Origin: Bacillus sp. SKDU12
Lineage (GTDB): Bacteria > Bacillota > Bacilli > Bacillales > Bacillaceae
Length of the DNA stretch: 64,000 nt
Assembly (NCBI RefSeq): GCF_010093085.1
Contig: NZ_MSRC01000003.1
Location: 1-64,000, forward strand
Direction of reading: 5' to 3'
Positions within the stretch are counted from its first letter, which is position 1. Each line of letters opens with the position of its first letter. The notes beneath the pieces were generated by a model, which saw only the letters and a program-made list of their open reading frames with translations, did not search any database and had not been told where the DNA came from. Both the position numbers and the translations under genes were made by a program. Positions 53,709-62,963 of the stretch are shown one piece after another.

Positions 53709-54747
53709 AGATCAGACCTTTGAAGAGATTATGGAGCGTATGCTGAACAGCATCTCCGCAGATATTGATACAAGAGAAGGCAGCGTCATTTATAATGCGT
53801 TAGCTCCTGCGGCAGCCGAGCTTGCGAAGTCATATATATGGCTGGATACAGTGCTTGAGCTTGTCTTCTCTGATACCGCACAAGGCGAGTTTTTAGACCG
53901 GCGCGCAGCGGAAGCGGGTATTGAGCGGACTGCCGCGACAAAGGCGGTCAGAGCGGGAGAATTTACGTCTGGTGTGACCATTCCCATAGGCTCCCGCTTC
54001 TATGTGGATAATCTTTATTTTCAATATACAGCAGATGGCACGCTCATCTGTGAAACACCGGGTGAAGCAGGGAACGCCAATCTGACTGGACGTCCTTTAT
54101 TGTCACTGGATACCATTCCGGGTTTAGAAACAGCCTTAGTCAAAGAAATACTCATTCCGGGTCGTGAGGAAGAAGGAGACGACAGCTTAAGAGAACGATA
54201 TTTTATAAGGGTTCGACGTGAGGCTGTCAGTGCCAATAAAATGCATTATAAAGAGTGGGCTGAGGAAGTGGATGGTGTTGGAAAAGCAAAGATTTTCCCG
54301 CTTTGGAAAGGGGAAGGCACAGTCAAAATTGTCGTCACGAATGCCAAGCTTGAGCCGGCTTCTGAAATCTTAATTCAAAAAGTAAAGGATTATATCGACC
54401 CTGAGCCAGGACAGGGTGAGGGGCAGGCGCCAATTGGAGCTGTTGTCACAGTGGAAAGCGCGGTTTGGAAGAAAGTTGAGATTTCTGCCGAAGTGCTGCC
54501 TGAAATCAATCACTCGATAGATGAAGTGAAGTCAGAAATTGAAGAGGGTGTTTTACATCTCTTTAAGAAAATGGCGTTCGAAGACAACATCATCCGTTTA
54601 TCTCAAATAAACAATATCGTCTATAACTCACCATCAGTCAGTGATTATGCCAATATTAGAATCAATGGCAGCTCTGAAAATCTAGTGCTGAGCGACGTGG
54701 AAATTCCTAAGCTGGGGCAGGTGAAGATCATTGAGCAAACAAGATGA
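53701..54747 (+). CDS. xkdT: PBSX baseplate wedge protein XkdT (Baseplate_J)
   Basis: The 348-residue protein is a P2 gpJ/T4 gp6-like baseplate wedge: [40 protein letters not shown] and [14 protein letters not shown] 53701 gives the known length. It overlaps both xkdS and xkdU. Confidence 0.92.
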   Translation: MFEDQTFEEIMERMLNSISADIDTREGSVIYNALAPAAAELAKSYIWLDTVLELVFSDTAQGEFLDRRAAEAGIERTAATKAVRAGEFTSGVTIPIGSRFYVDNLYFQYTADGTLICETPGEAGNANLTGRPLLSLDTIPGLETALVKEILIPGREEEGDDSLRERYFIRVRREAVSANKMHYKEWAEEVDGVGKAKIFPLWKGEGTVKIVVTNAKLEPASEILIQKVKDYIDPEPGQGEGQAPIGAVVTVESAVWKKVEISAEVLPEINHSIDEVKSEIEEGVLHLFKKMAFEDNIIRLSQINNIVYNSPSVSDYANIRINGSSENLVLSDVEIPKLGQVKIIEQTR

Positions 54748-55309
54748 TATGAAAGCGTACCTGCCCCCGTTTCTTACGAGTCTGAAAGAAATGGCCGAGC
54801 TGCTGAAAGCGGAAGCGCCAGAGTTTGAGAAACAGAATAACAGCATATTTGATCTGACGGATCAGCTTTTCGTGCCGACAGCGACATGGGGGCTCAGCCG
54901 CTGGGAGAAGATTTTAAATGTGCCGCGGGAATCAGGAGATACAGATGAGATCAGACGATTGCGGTTGATTTCAAAAATGTCGAACATCCCGCCAATTACC
55001 TATAAAGCCATTGAGCAGGCGGTCAATCGTTTTTTGAAAAAACCGTCAGCACAGGTCCGCCTGCTGCCCGGTGAATACCGATTTAACGTGGATATCAATA
55101 TTGATGACCTTCAGCACATGAATGAGCTGATTGAAGCAATCGAAAACATGAAGCCCGCTCATTTGGCGTATACGCTCAGAAGCGGATTAAATGAGAAGCT
55201 TCACATAAAAGATACAGTCATCCTGAATCACCGCAGATACCGAACAGCCAGTGAGCTGAAGGTCGGTTATTCGGTCACCCTTAACAACAATGAGGTGGTT
55301 TTACTTTGA
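54731..55309 (+). CDS. xkdU: PBSX tail protein XkdU (gpI-like, DUF2313)
   Basis: The 192-residue protein ([40 protein letters not shown]) corresponds to P2 gpI and YmfQ-like proteins that join the baseplate to the fibre. TTG 54731 is used, inside the end of xkdT. Confidence 0.88.
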   Translation: MSKQDDMKAYLPPFLTSLKEMAELLKAEAPEFEKQNNSIFDLTDQLFVPTATWGLSRWEKILNVPRESGDTDEIRRLRLISKMSNIPPITYKAIEQAVNRFLKKPSAQVRLLPGEYRFNVDINIDDLQHMNELIEAIENMKPAHLAYTLRSGLNEKLHIKDTVILNHRRYRTASELKVGYSVTLNNNEVVLL

Positions 55310-55578
55310 TTTCAACCATATACAGAGAACGTGCAGCGGCAGATCTAAAAAGCAGAATTGATCACGTTCTGCTTAACGGACAAAAAACAGACATAGCAGA
55401 ACTCACCATTGACGGAGCGACAGTTACCGTTCTGACAAGACGTGAGGAAGAAATCAAGCATATCGAAACGGTACAAATTGTTGACGAACTGGGCAACATC
55501 ATTACAGAAAGAAAAACAAACCTTGACGTCAGCAAAAACAGAACACTCGATTTTAGATTTACTTTTGAGGTGGTGTAA
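55306..55578 (+). CDS. 90-residue PBSX protein between xkdU and xkdV
   Basis: TTG 55306 follows GAGGTGG and overlaps the xkdU stop. The beta-rich product ([40 protein letters not shown]) may be a fibre-attachment or baseplate accessory protein. I recall a small gene here in strain 168 (xkzA) but am not certain. Confidence 0.7.
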   Translation: MISTIYRERAAADLKSRIDHVLLNGQKTDIAELTIDGATVTVLTRREEEIKHIETVQIVDELGNIITERKTNLDVSKNRTLDFRFTFEVV

Positions 55579-55580
55579 AC

Positions 55581-57644
55581 ATGGCATACGAAGAAAAAAC
55601 AGACTGGCTCCCTGACGACCCAATTAACGAAGACGACGTCAACCGCTGGGAAAAAGGAATAAAAGACGCCCACACAGACCTGGCTGCCCACAAAAACGAC
55701 ATGAACAACCCCCACAACACAACAAAGGCGCAAATCGGACTGGGGAACGTGGATAACGTGCGGCAGGCGGCGAAGAAGGATTTTGATGAACATAATAATG
55801 ATTTATTACGGCATATTACATCAACAGAACGTGATAAATGGAATGCGAAGGAAACTCCTCTTGGAGCTCAAAATAAGGCGGATCAAGCTGAAGGAAACGC
55901 CAAGGCCTATACAGACAATTTTGCTGCGAGAAGAGATAACCCTCACCAAGTAACAAAGGCACAAGTTGGACTTGGAAATATCGAAAATGTGAGACAAGCC
56001 TCAAAAGCAGATTTCAATGCTCATTTAAGTGATACTAAAGTTCATATATCTCAAGGTGAAAGAAATAAATGGAATGCTGCACAACTAAATAAACTAACTG
56101 GAGATGATGGTAAAAGAATACAACTCCAAGACGGTACCGATATTCTAACATTATCTTCTGGATTTTATTATGCAGTTGGTAAATCAGTTGTAAACAATCC
56201 AGTGGAAGGAGATGCAGCTTGGTATAACTACGATATTATAGAAGGTGATTCAGGAAGGAAAACAATAGTAGCTTACCAAAGTTGGGGCGTTGCAATGTGG
56301 ATTGGAATGGTTCACACAGACGGTGAGTTCAGAGGATGGAAGCAAATTGCAACAATGGATATTGTGGATGAAGTTCAATCTAAATTAAATTTTCATAAAA
56401 ATGATAAAACTAATCCGCATTCAGTTACTAAACAACAAGTGGGTCTCGGAAATGTGGAAAATGTTAAACAAGAAACACCGGATGGTGCGCAGAAAAAGGC
56501 TGATACTGCTTTGAATCAATCAAAAGATTATACTAACAGCACAGCCTTTATTACTAGACCATTAAATTCAATAACCGATGCAAATGATTTGAACCTCCCG
56601 CCTGGCACTTATCGTTTAGACACTAATTACATGAATGCAAATCCCGTTTTGCAAAATCAATTTCCGTTAAATGATAACAGAACAGGTTTATTAATTATCT
56701 ACCCCTCTGCAAATAAATGGGCTACACGTCAAGATTGGTTTAGCATCTCTACGAAAACACTTTATACAAGGGTAGCTGTTAATAGTACTGAATATACAAA
56801 TTGGTATACATTGGAAACGTCAGAGGGTTCGCAAAGTAAAGCAAATAAAGCTTTAGCTGATGCTAAAAATTATGTTGACACAAATTATACAAATCAAAAA
56901 TTAACAGTACTTAAAGGCTCTAATGCAATTCAAGACGCTAGAACAAGTGGCAATGAGTACCCTGCTGGGCTGACTTTTATGGATATAGGAGCAAATAATA
57001 CAACAGGATACCCGTTTACCTATGGTATTGTAAAAAATGAAAAACACAGTAATTATAGATTTTCTCAATACTTTTATGGGACAGGAAAAGAGTCAAACTC
57101 TTATTTTACTAGTACAGGTTCTTGGATCCGCCATTGGTGGGCCGATTCAGGCTGGACAGCTTGGCAGAAAATTTCCGGTTTTGCCCACGCGAATATTGGA
57201 ACTACAGGAAAGCAGCAATTGATTAAAGGAGAACTTCAAAAAGTAAAGTATAATAGAAAAATAAAAGATAGCCATAATACTTTTGATACTAAAAACAATA
57301 GATTTATTGTTCCAAATGATGGGATGTTTTTGGTGAATGCTGGATTATATATAGAAAATTATCAAGTATATGCAAACTACGAAATGGACATTTATTTAAA
57401 TGGTGTGAGATATAAAAATATTGCCCACTATAGGGTGAACCCTGGTGACCAATCGGATACTACTGAAATAAACGTAGGTCTTTATGGGGCTGCGACAGTT
57501 CCCGCTAATAAAGGAGACTATATTGAAATTTATTTATATGTGGGATATAGCGGCAATAAAACTCGGTATACTACAGAGAGTTCAGGTTGGTACAACTATT
57601 TTGATATTACAGAAATAGGCGGCAGAAACTACCCTATACTATAG
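55581..57644 (+). CDS. xkdV: PBSX tail fibre XkdV
   Basis: The 687-residue tail fibre begins with a conserved attachment region (DWLPDDPINEDDVNRWEKGI). It carries three copies of a collar motif, NPH.TK.Q.GLGNV.NV.Q, near residues 43, 120 and 278. The C-terminal third has a C1q/TNF-like or pyocin-fibre-like tip (LVNAGLYIENYQVYANYEMD, NVGLYGAATVPANKGDYIEI). It determines which cells the particle kills. From about 55.95 kb the gene turns AT-rich, with many AAT and ATA codons, unlike its neighbours. Confidence 0.9.
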   Translation: MAYEEKTDWLPDDPINEDDVNRWEKGIKDAHTDLAAHKNDMNNPHNTTKAQIGLGNVDNVRQAAKKDFDEHNNDLLRHITSTERDKWNAKETPLGAQNKADQAEGNAKAYTDNFAARRDNPHQVTKAQVGLGNIENVRQASKADFNAHLSDTKVHISQGERNKWNAAQLNKLTGDDGKRIQLQDGTDILTLSSGFYYAVGKSVVNNPVEGDAAWYNYDIIEGDSGRKTIVAYQSWGVAMWIGMVHTDGEFRGWKQIATMDIVDEVQSKLNFHKNDKTNPHSVTKQQVGLGNVENVKQETPDGAQKKADTALNQSKDYTNSTAFITRPLNSITDANDLNLPPGTYRLDTNYMNANPVLQNQFPLNDNRTGLLIIYPSANKWATRQDWFSISTKTLYTRVAVNSTEYTNWYTLETSEGSQSKANKALADAKNYVDTNYTNQKLTVLKGSNAIQDARTSGNEYPAGLTFMDIGANNTTGYPFTYGIVKNEKHSNYRFSQYFYGTGKESNSYFTSTGSWIRHWWADSGWTAWQKISGFAHANIGTTGKQQLIKGELQKVKYNRKIKDSHNTFDTKNNRFIVPNDGMFLVNAGLYIENYQVYANYEMDIYLNGVRYKNIAHYRVNPGDQSDTTEINVGLYGAATVPANKGDYIEIYLYVGYSGNKTRYTTESSGWYNYFDITEIGGRNYPIL

Positions 57645-57654
57645 GAGGTGCAAG

Positions 57655-57984
57655 ATGATATTATACGACGCAATCATGTACAAATACCCTGATGCTGTGC
57701 CAAGAAAGGATTTCGAACTGCGGAATGACGGCAATGGTTCTTACATTGAAAAATGGAGCTTGCGTGCCCCAATCCCAACCCAAAAAGAACTCGAATCCTG
57801 GTGGGAAGAGCTGCAAAAAAACCCGCCGTATGAGCCGCCTGATCAGGTGGAAATTCTTGCTGAGCAATTGTCAAAGGAAAAGCTGGCACGCAAGCAGCTT
57901 GAAGAATTGAACAAAACTTTAGGAAGTCAACTGGCCGATATAAAGCTTTCATTACTTTCCTTGAAAGGAGATCATGCTGAATGA
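57655..57984 (+). CDS. xkdW: PBSX protein XkdW
   Basis: The 109-residue protein (MILYDAIMYKYPDAVPRKDF, WWEELQKNPPYEPPDQVEIL) has a small N-terminal domain and a C-terminal coiled coil (70-105). XkdW-type proteins follow the fibre gene and may act as fibre chaperones. It overlaps xkdX by four bases. AGGAGGTGC precedes ATG 57655. Confidence 0.88.
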   Translation: MILYDAIMYKYPDAVPRKDFELRNDGNGSYIEKWSLRAPIPTQKELESWWEELQKNPPYEPPDQVEILAEQLSKEKLARKQLEELNKTLGSQLADIKLSLLSLKGDHAE

Positions 57985-58145
57985 ATTATTGGGTGCTTGC
58001 CCTCTATTATAAGTGGGCGACAACGGATATGGTGAAACAAGCTCTAGCATATAGAGACTGTTCGATTGAGGATCTGGCAGAGGGTGTGAATAAAAAGCTG
58101 ATGACACCTGACCAGTATAAAGAAATTACCGGTAAAGCCATGTAA
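57981..58145 (+). CDS. xkdX: PBSX protein XkdX
   Basis: The 54-residue protein MNYWVLALYYKWATTDMVKQ to EITGKAM belongs to the XkdX family (phage uncharacterised protein). Such proteins always follow XkdW-type genes. ATG 57981 overlaps the xkdW stop (ATGA) and AAAGGAG precedes it. Confidence 0.92.
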   Translation: MNYWVLALYYKWATTDMVKQALAYRDCSIEDLAEGVNKKLMTPDQYKEITGKAM

Positions 58146-58156
58146 GGCTTTTTTAT
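58133..58156 (+). terminator. terminator at the end of xkdX
   Basis: TAAAGCC pairs with GGCTTTT across the xkdX stop codon and is followed by T residues. It could separate the tail genes from the lysis genes in part. Confidence 0.5.
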
Positions 58157-58192
58157 TTTGGCTGTTTTTACATCAAAAGGAGGATGAGGATA

Positions 58193-59026
58193 GTGAAGTA
58201 TCAATATGAATTTCCTATCGATAAGACTGGAAAAGCCGGAGCTGTAAAGCCTTATAGAGGAAAAAATGATTTTGTGACACCTGTTTCGAATTTGTCAGGT
58301 GTAGCGGAGATTTTAACAAATGCGGCCTTGAAGGCGACTGAGGCATACAGTCAGCTCGGGCAAGACAGGCTGGGTGCAGTTCTGATTTCAAAAGTAAAGG
58401 GCTGGACGTACGCAGATCGTGAAGGCACGCTTTTTGTTGAAGAAAGTGATAATAACAATGCTTGGACGACGACCGCAGCAGTTAGTGTCGCAGCAGGTGT
58501 CCTGACAGCGACGGACTGGGTATACCTTTCTAAGCGCTATTACCGCTTCCGTTATGTGAATGGGAATCTGCAGCAATCCGAGTTTGTCATATACCAATCA
58601 GTCGGTGCAGGAGAAATAGACGTTCATGTAAATGAAAAAACCCCTTTGCAGATTGATTTTGCGGAGAATCAAACACATGAAGGACGGCTGAAAGTGGAGA
58701 CTGGCAAAACAATTGACTTTGTCTTTCATGAAAATGCGGAAAATGCTGGCGAAGGTGCCGTTTTATCCGTGGACGGCGCCGCGCATTTACTTGTTGAGGT
58801 ATACGGCACAGCGGAAACAAGCGAGATCAAATTTTGGGGCAAATCGGTGTCAGGGCAGAAACTGCCGATCAGAGGAGTGAAATCTGATGATGCATCCTCT
58901 GCCTTAAGTACGTTAGGGAAATCTGAGGCGTGGGCTTTCGATATTAAAGGGTTTAAGGAGATCATCATGGAGATCGCCAGTATCACAGGCGGAACTCTTT
59001 CGATAAAAGGAACCGCTGTTTCGTAA
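58193..59026 (+). CDS. xepA: PBSX exported protein XepA
   Basis: The 277-residue protein (MKYQYEFPIDKTGKAGAVKP) was named for its presence outside induced cells. It has two beta-rich halves and is proposed to be lysis related. GTG 58193 lies nine bases after AAAGGAGG; ATG 58184 abuts the site. It has no signal peptide. Confidence 0.88.
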   Translation: MKYQYEFPIDKTGKAGAVKPYRGKNDFVTPVSNLSGVAEILTNAALKATEAYSQLGQDRLGAVLISKVKGWTYADREGTLFVEESDNNNAWTTTAAVSVAAGVLTATDWVYLSKRYYRFRYVNGNLQQSEFVIYQSVGAGEIDVHVNEKTPLQIDFAENQTHEGRLKVETGKTIDFVFHENAENAGEGAVLSVDGAAHLLVEVYGTAETSEIKFWGKSVSGQKLPIRGVKSDDASSALSTLGKSEAWAFDIKGFKEIIMEIASITGGTLSIKGTAVS

Positions 59027-59078
59027 CCATTTCTGCCCTAAGAAGGGAGATGATCCGCATGTAAAGGAGGAGTAACTG

Positions 59079-59348
59079 ATGCAGCAAGAGGCAGACGTAA
59101 ATGTCTTTCAGCAGGATTTAGCTGATATGAAAGGTGAGCATAAAGCGCTTGAGCAGCGGGTTTCCGCATTAGAACGCGTGTCTGACCGGCAAGACCAGCA
59201 AATTATGACGCTGAACGAAAAATTGAACAAAATTGAAGAGAACACAACATGGATTAAACGCACCATCACAGGTGCCATTATTACAGCAGTGAGCACAGGA
59301 ATTATCGGCGGAGCGATCGCCATTATGTATAACCTGCTGCAGCATTAA
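59079..59348 (+). CDS. xhlA: PBSX holin-associated protein XhlA
   Basis: The 89-residue protein has a coiled-coil head (10-60, DLADMKGEHKALEQRVSALE) and a C-terminal membrane span (about 63-85, ITGAIITAVSTGIIGGAIAI). XhlA acts with XhlB to release the endolysin. AAAGGAGGAG precedes ATG 59079. Confidence 0.93.
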   Translation: MQQEADVNVFQQDLADMKGEHKALEQRVSALERVSDRQDQQIMTLNEKLNKIEENTTWIKRTITGAIITAVSTGIIGGAIAIMYNLLQH

Positions 59349-59360
59349 AGGAGGATTTTC

Positions 59361-59624
59361 ATGAAAACGTATGACAAAGGCACGGTCATCAGGACGGTGC
59401 TTCTTTTAATTGCCTTAATCAACCAGACCATGCTGATGTTTGGCAAGTCACCATTGGATATTCAAGAGGAGCAGGTCAATCAACTTGCTGACGCTGTTTA
59501 TTCAGCCGGATCTGTCATCTTTACAATTGGAACGACACTTGCCGCGTGGTTTAAAAACAATTATGTAACAAAAAAAGGAAAAAAACAGCGTCACTTGTTA
59601 AAGGAAAATAATCTAACGAAATAA
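59361..59624 (+). CDS. xhlB: PBSX holin XhlB
   Basis: The 87-residue class II holin has two spans (about 10-27 and 47-66) and a basic C-terminal tail ([20 protein letters not shown]). It makes membrane lesions that let XlyA reach the wall. AAAGGAGGA precedes ATG 59361. Confidence 0.93.
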   Translation: MKTYDKGTVIRTVLLLIALINQTMLMFGKSPLDIQEEQVNQLADAVYSAGSVIFTIGTTLAAWFKNNYVTKKGKKQRHLLKENNLTK

Positions 59625-59636
59625 GGGGAAATGTAA

Positions 59637-60533
59637 ATGGTTAACATCATTCAAGACTATATTCCAGTCGGCGCAAATAACCGTCCAGGTTACACTATGA
59701 CGCCACTCTATATCACTGTGCACAATACAGCGAACGATGCACCCGGAGCTGATGCAAAGGCACATGCCCGCTATTTAAAAAATGCTGGTACGGAGACAAG
59801 CTGGCATTTTACAGTTGATGATACGGAAATTTATCAGCATCTTCCATTAAATGAAAATGGCTGGCATGCGGGAGATGGAAACGGTATCGGTAACCGGGCT
59901 TCTATTGGGATCGAAATTTGTGAAAATGCCGATGGAGATTTCGCGCAAGCAACAGCAAATGCCCAGTGGCTCATAAAGACATTAATGGAAGAGCATAAAA
60001 TCAGTCTCGCCAATGTTGTTCCTCATAAATATTGGTCTGGAAAAGAATGCCCGCGTAAGCTTCTGGATACATGGGATACGTTTAAAGAGGGGATTGGGGG
60101 AGGCGGCAGCCAAACCTATGTCGTGAAACAAGGAGATACGCTTACATCCATCGCGAGAGCATTCGGTGTAACTGTTGCTCAACTGCAAGAGTGGAACAAT
60201 ATCGAAGACCCGAATCTTATTCAGGTCGGTCAAGTATTGATTGTAAGTGCTCCGTCGTACGCTGAAGAACCCGAGCTCTATCCGCTCCCTGATGGCATCA
60301 TTCAATTGACAACGCCATATACCTCAGGAGAACACGTCTTTCAAGTGCAGCGAGCACTGGCCGCTCTCTATTTTTACCCTGATAAAAGCGCTGTCAACAA
60401 CGGAATTGACGGCGTTTACGGACCGAAAACAGCCGACGCTGTTGCCCGTTTTCAATCTGTTAACGGATTAACGGCCGACGGTATTTATGGGCCTACGACG
60501 AAGAAGAAAATCCATGCTGCTTTACTAGTTTAG
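59637..60533 (+). CDS. xlyA: PBSX N-acetylmuramoyl-L-alanine amidase XlyA
   Basis: The 298-residue endolysin has Amidase_2 (1-145, ITVHNTANDAPG, KECPRK), LysM (about 158-202, YVVKQGDTLTSIARAFGVTV) and PG_binding_1 (about 225-295, ADGIYGPTTKKK). It lyses the host at the end of induction. It is the last gene of the late operon, and its tail repeat is nearly the same as in xlyB and the relic at 1.1 kb. Confidence 0.95.
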   Translation: MVNIIQDYIPVGANNRPGYTMTPLYITVHNTANDAPGADAKAHARYLKNAGTETSWHFTVDDTEIYQHLPLNENGWHAGDGNGIGNRASIGIEICENADGDFAQATANAQWLIKTLMEEHKISLANVVPHKYWSGKECPRKLLDTWDTFKEGIGGGGSQTYVVKQGDTLTSIARAFGVTVAQLQEWNNIEDPNLIQVGQVLIVSAPSYAEEPELYPLPDGIIQLTTPYTSGEHVFQVQRALAALYFYPDKSAVNNGIDGVYGPKTADAVARFQSVNGLTADGIYGPTTKKKIHAALLV

Positions 60534-60546
60534 AAGAAAGAAAACA

Positions 60547-60575
60547 TTGACAATGCTTGTTAGTAAAACCATACT
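60547..60575 (+). promoter_or_regulatory. own promoter of the acyltransferase gene
   Basis: TTGACA (60547-60552), 17 bases, CATACT (60570-60575). The perfect -35 suggests expression independent of the late operon. Confidence 0.5.
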
Positions 60576-60611
60576 GAATATGACGAATTTTGTATTTTGG
60601 GTGGTTATACT

Positions 60612-61703
60612 GTGCAAAAAGATATTAAATTAAATAATGTCAAAGGTGTATTAATATTTTTAGTTGTATTTGGTCATCTGCTGGGTGTTAGTAAAAGCGG
60701 GCTGGAAAATATGATTGAAATCATCTATTCATTCCACATGCCTGCTTTTATTTTTCTAAATGGCTATTTCTCCAAAAGGCCGTCTATTAAAAAGGTCATC
60801 AATCTCATTCTGTTATATGTGATTTTTCAAACTTTCTACTGTGTGTATCGTTACTATGCAGGTAACTTTTCTGTCATTCAGTTTACTTATGGCAGACCGC
60901 ATACTCATTTGTGGTATATTGTCAGTTTAGCCAGCTGGTATGCGTTGGCTCTATTTTTAAAGAGAATAAAAGGCAGAAATGTTTTAACAGCAGTGGTTCT
61001 GATTTTGTTGTTCGTGCTAAGCTTTTATTCTAGATTTTACGCAGACCAGATCGTAGAATTTATCAAAATATACTACAGCAATATGCATACACAAACACTG
61101 TCTATATTAAGAACTTTTGTTTTTCTTCCGTTTTTCTTGGCTGGTTTTTATTGTTCAAGTGATCTCATGAGTAAAATATATAGTTCATTAGACAAATTTA
61201 AGTTTAAACTGTTTTCCACTTTAGCTGTCTCTGTATTGATATTCATTATTTTAGATAAACATAATGATAAATTTGATCAGCTGTTTTTTGGTTTTCTAGG
61301 CTACCAAAAGTTCAATATAGAGAATCATAGTTATACAGGAATTATGTTCTTTCATTATTCCTTAGCTGTATTAGGTATGTTCTTATTATTAAATGCAGTT
61401 GGTGTTCAGAAAAATAAATTGAGCCAATGGGGAGAAAACTCCCTTGCCATTTTTTTATTTCATATGATTTTTGTCTTCCCGTTATTTTCTCACAATAGAT
61501 GGTTAAACGAGCAAAATCCCGACACGCGATTGATTTTATGCTTTACGATGGCGTTAGGTATAACGTATTTATTTGGATCTCGAGCATTTAACCGTATAGT
61601 GAAATATATCATATATCCAATGAAGTATTTAGAGGTTGCTTATGCACGACTCTTCAATAAAACGAATAAAAATAATGAATATAAAAAGCGACATATTGTT
61701 TAA
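60612..61703 (+). CDS. membrane acyltransferase-3 family protein (probable prophage moron)
   Basis: The 363-residue protein belongs to the acyltransferase 3 family, with ten or so membrane spans. The N-terminal active-site segment is VKGVLIFLVVFGHLLGVSKS and the substrate region is FHMPAFIFLNGYFSKR. Relatives O-acetylate sugars of cell walls, teichoic acids or exopolysaccharide. GTG 60612 follows GGGTGG; the frame opens at TTG 60597. Strongly AT-rich, it is not at this place in strain 168 as far as I recall. It has its own promoter and terminator, so it may alter the surface of the lysogen. Confidence 0.85.
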   Translation: MQKDIKLNNVKGVLIFLVVFGHLLGVSKSGLENMIEIIYSFHMPAFIFLNGYFSKRPSIKKVINLILLYVIFQTFYCVYRYYAGNFSVIQFTYGRPHTHLWYIVSLASWYALALFLKRIKGRNVLTAVVLILLFVLSFYSRFYADQIVEFIKIYYSNMHTQTLSILRTFVFLPFFLAGFYCSSDLMSKIYSSLDKFKFKLFSTLAVSVLIFIILDKHNDKFDQLFFGFLGYQKFNIENHSYTGIMFFHYSLAVLGMFLLLNAVGVQKNKLSQWGENSLAIFLFHMIFVFPLFSHNRWLNEQNPDTRLILCFTMALGITYLFGSRAFNRIVKYIIYPMKYLEVAYARLFNKTNKNNEYKKRHIV

Positions 61704-61718
61704 ATGTCGCTTTTTTTT
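61685..61718. terminator. terminator shared by the acyltransferase gene and spoIISC
   Basis: AAAAAGCGACAT pairs with ATGTCGCTTTTT around a nine-base loop. The stops of both converging genes lie in the loop. Confidence 0.8.
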
Positions 61719-61837
61719 GTTCGTTTTTTTAGATGCTTCAATATCATGGCACTCCGCGCCCTCACACGAAGCGAATATCCGGAAATGCCAAACTTCCCGT
61801 AATTAACAAACTTCACGCGCCTCACTAATTTTTTCAC
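61700..61837 (-). CDS. spoIISC: SpoIISC, second antitoxin of the SpoIIS system
   Basis: A 45-residue basic protein (MKKLVRRVKFVNYGKFGISG to KRTKKSDI) is encoded on the minus strand downstream of spoIISB. Its length and position match SpoIISC, described as a second antitoxin to SpoIISA. GTG 61837 follows AGGTGA. Its stop codon lies in the loop of a terminator shared with the acyltransferase gene, so its last residues may differ from those in strains lacking the insertion. I identify it by length and position. Confidence 0.7.
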   Translation of the reverse strand: MKKLVRRVKFVNYGKFGISGYSLRVRARSAMILKHLKKRTKKSDI

Positions 61838-61895
61838 TGTATCACCTGACAATGTCCTCTGTTTGTATTAGTATATGTAGCCCTTATCAGAAAAG

Positions 61896-61933
61896 GAATA
61901 AGGACAAGAGCTGCATTCCCTCGTCCTTTTAGT
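61896..61933 (-). terminator. possible terminator after spoIISB
   Basis: AAAAGGAC pairs with GTCCTT on the minus strand and is followed by ATTCCTTTT. The loop is long. Confidence 0.4.
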
Positions 61934-61937
61934 GTGA

Positions 61938-62108
61938 TCATGCTTTTTTTCGTTTATACTCATCAATCAGCCGCTCGTTTTCTTTGAAGATTCTTGCTGT
62001 ATGAGGACTGACTTGATAGCTTGCGACGCTGGTGGTTGAACGTTTTTTTAGGATTTTAAACGGCTTTGCCGCTCCGGCTTCGCATCCGCTTTGAAACGCG
62101 CGTTCCAT
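61938..62108 (-). CDS. spoIISB: SpoIISB antitoxin
   Basis: The 56-residue protein (MERAFQSGCEAGAAKPFKIL, then SYQVSPHTARIFKENERLID) binds the cytoplasmic domain of SpoIISA and neutralises it. It differs from the 168 protein as I recall it only near residues 7-11. Its ATG overlaps the spoIISA stop by one base (TAATG), so the two are coupled. Confidence 0.95.
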   Translation of the reverse strand: MERAFQSGCEAGAAKPFKILKKRSTTSVASYQVSPHTARIFKENERLIDEYKRKKA

Positions 62109-62854
62109 TATCCTTCACCTTCCTCCTCAATTGGCAGCACTAAATCATATATGCTCGTTAATGATGTAAAAAGCAAATAATCAAATTCCGTGACAATGCT
62201 GTCAGACGTCAGCTTGATGACATAGCTCTGTGTCTCGATAGTAAAAGGGATGAGAACCATTTTTCCGTATTGGTCGTAATAAACGTCCTTGCGATCAAGC
62301 CGGGTTTTTACGTCCGCGGGATCATCCATGTGTTCGGTTAACCGGTCTTTATCAGCCTGTGTCGTATAGTGACAAAGGGAGGCTGTTAAGTTCATTTTAT
62401 CGGCATAGGTTTTCAGCAGCTGATCAATACCTTCAGCATATGCATCTATACTTCCATAATAAACATGGATCGGTTCGTTTTTCAATAGGTATTGGTATGT
62501 TTTCAGCCGATTGAGATACATGTGAAGCATTTCGTTGTTCTCTTCGAGGATTTCTCTTGTGTCTGTTTCCAGTTCGCTGCCGGCCAGTTTTTTGACGTAT
62601 GCGCTTAAAAAGATGAAAGCATCAATTAAAGCAAAGCTGACGGCGACAATGAGATACCGATCCCAGTAAGTAAATAGGGAAGAAGGATCATATGTCCAGT
62701 ATACCATAGCGCCCAGAACAAACAGCAAGTACCATGTTTTCCGGATGGCGGACATTTTTTCTTTAACCTTCGTTTCGAACCGCCATGTGGCATATACATA
62801 TAAGCCTAATCCGGCCATGATGCACCAGACCATGATCTGAAAGAATAAAAGCAT
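62108..62854 (-). CDS. spoIISA: SpoIISA membrane toxin
   Basis: The 248-residue toxin has three N-terminal membrane spans (about 5-23, 38-58 and 66-86) and a cytoplasmic GAF-like domain (about 95-245). It damages the membrane if SpoIISB is absent and was found as a block to sporulation. The locus borders PBSX. ATG 62854 lies 251 bases upstream of the window's pit gene end. Confidence 0.95.
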   Translation of the reverse strand: MLLFFQIMVWCIMAGLGLYVYATWRFETKVKEKMSAIRKTWYLLFVLGAMVYWTYDPSSLFTYWDRYLIVAVSFALIDAFIFLSAYVKKLAGSELETDTREILEENNEMLHMYLNRLKTYQYLLKNEPIHVYYGSIDAYAEGIDQLLKTYADKMNLTASLCHYTTQADKDRLTEHMDDPADVKTRLDRKDVYYDQYGKMVLIPFTIETQSYVIKLTSDSIVTEFDYLLFTSLTSIYDLVLPIEEEGEG

Positions 62855-62929
62855 ACATCAATCCCTCACATCTAAAATAGGTTCTGCTTATTGTATTCGA
62901 GAGATTTGGCTGGTTTTCCTGTTTCATCA

Positions 62930-62957
62930 AAAAAACCGCTTCATTGACAGAAGCGGT
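62930..62957 (-). terminator. pit terminator
   Basis: ACCGCTTCT pairs with GAAGCGGT, followed by TTTTTTT on the minus strand, just after the pit stop. Confidence 0.8.
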
Positions 62958-62963
62958 GTAACC

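Noticed and set aside
58146..58192. xepA start at ATG 58184
   Set aside because: This ATG directly follows the AAAGGAGG site with no spacer. GTG 58193 has normal spacing.
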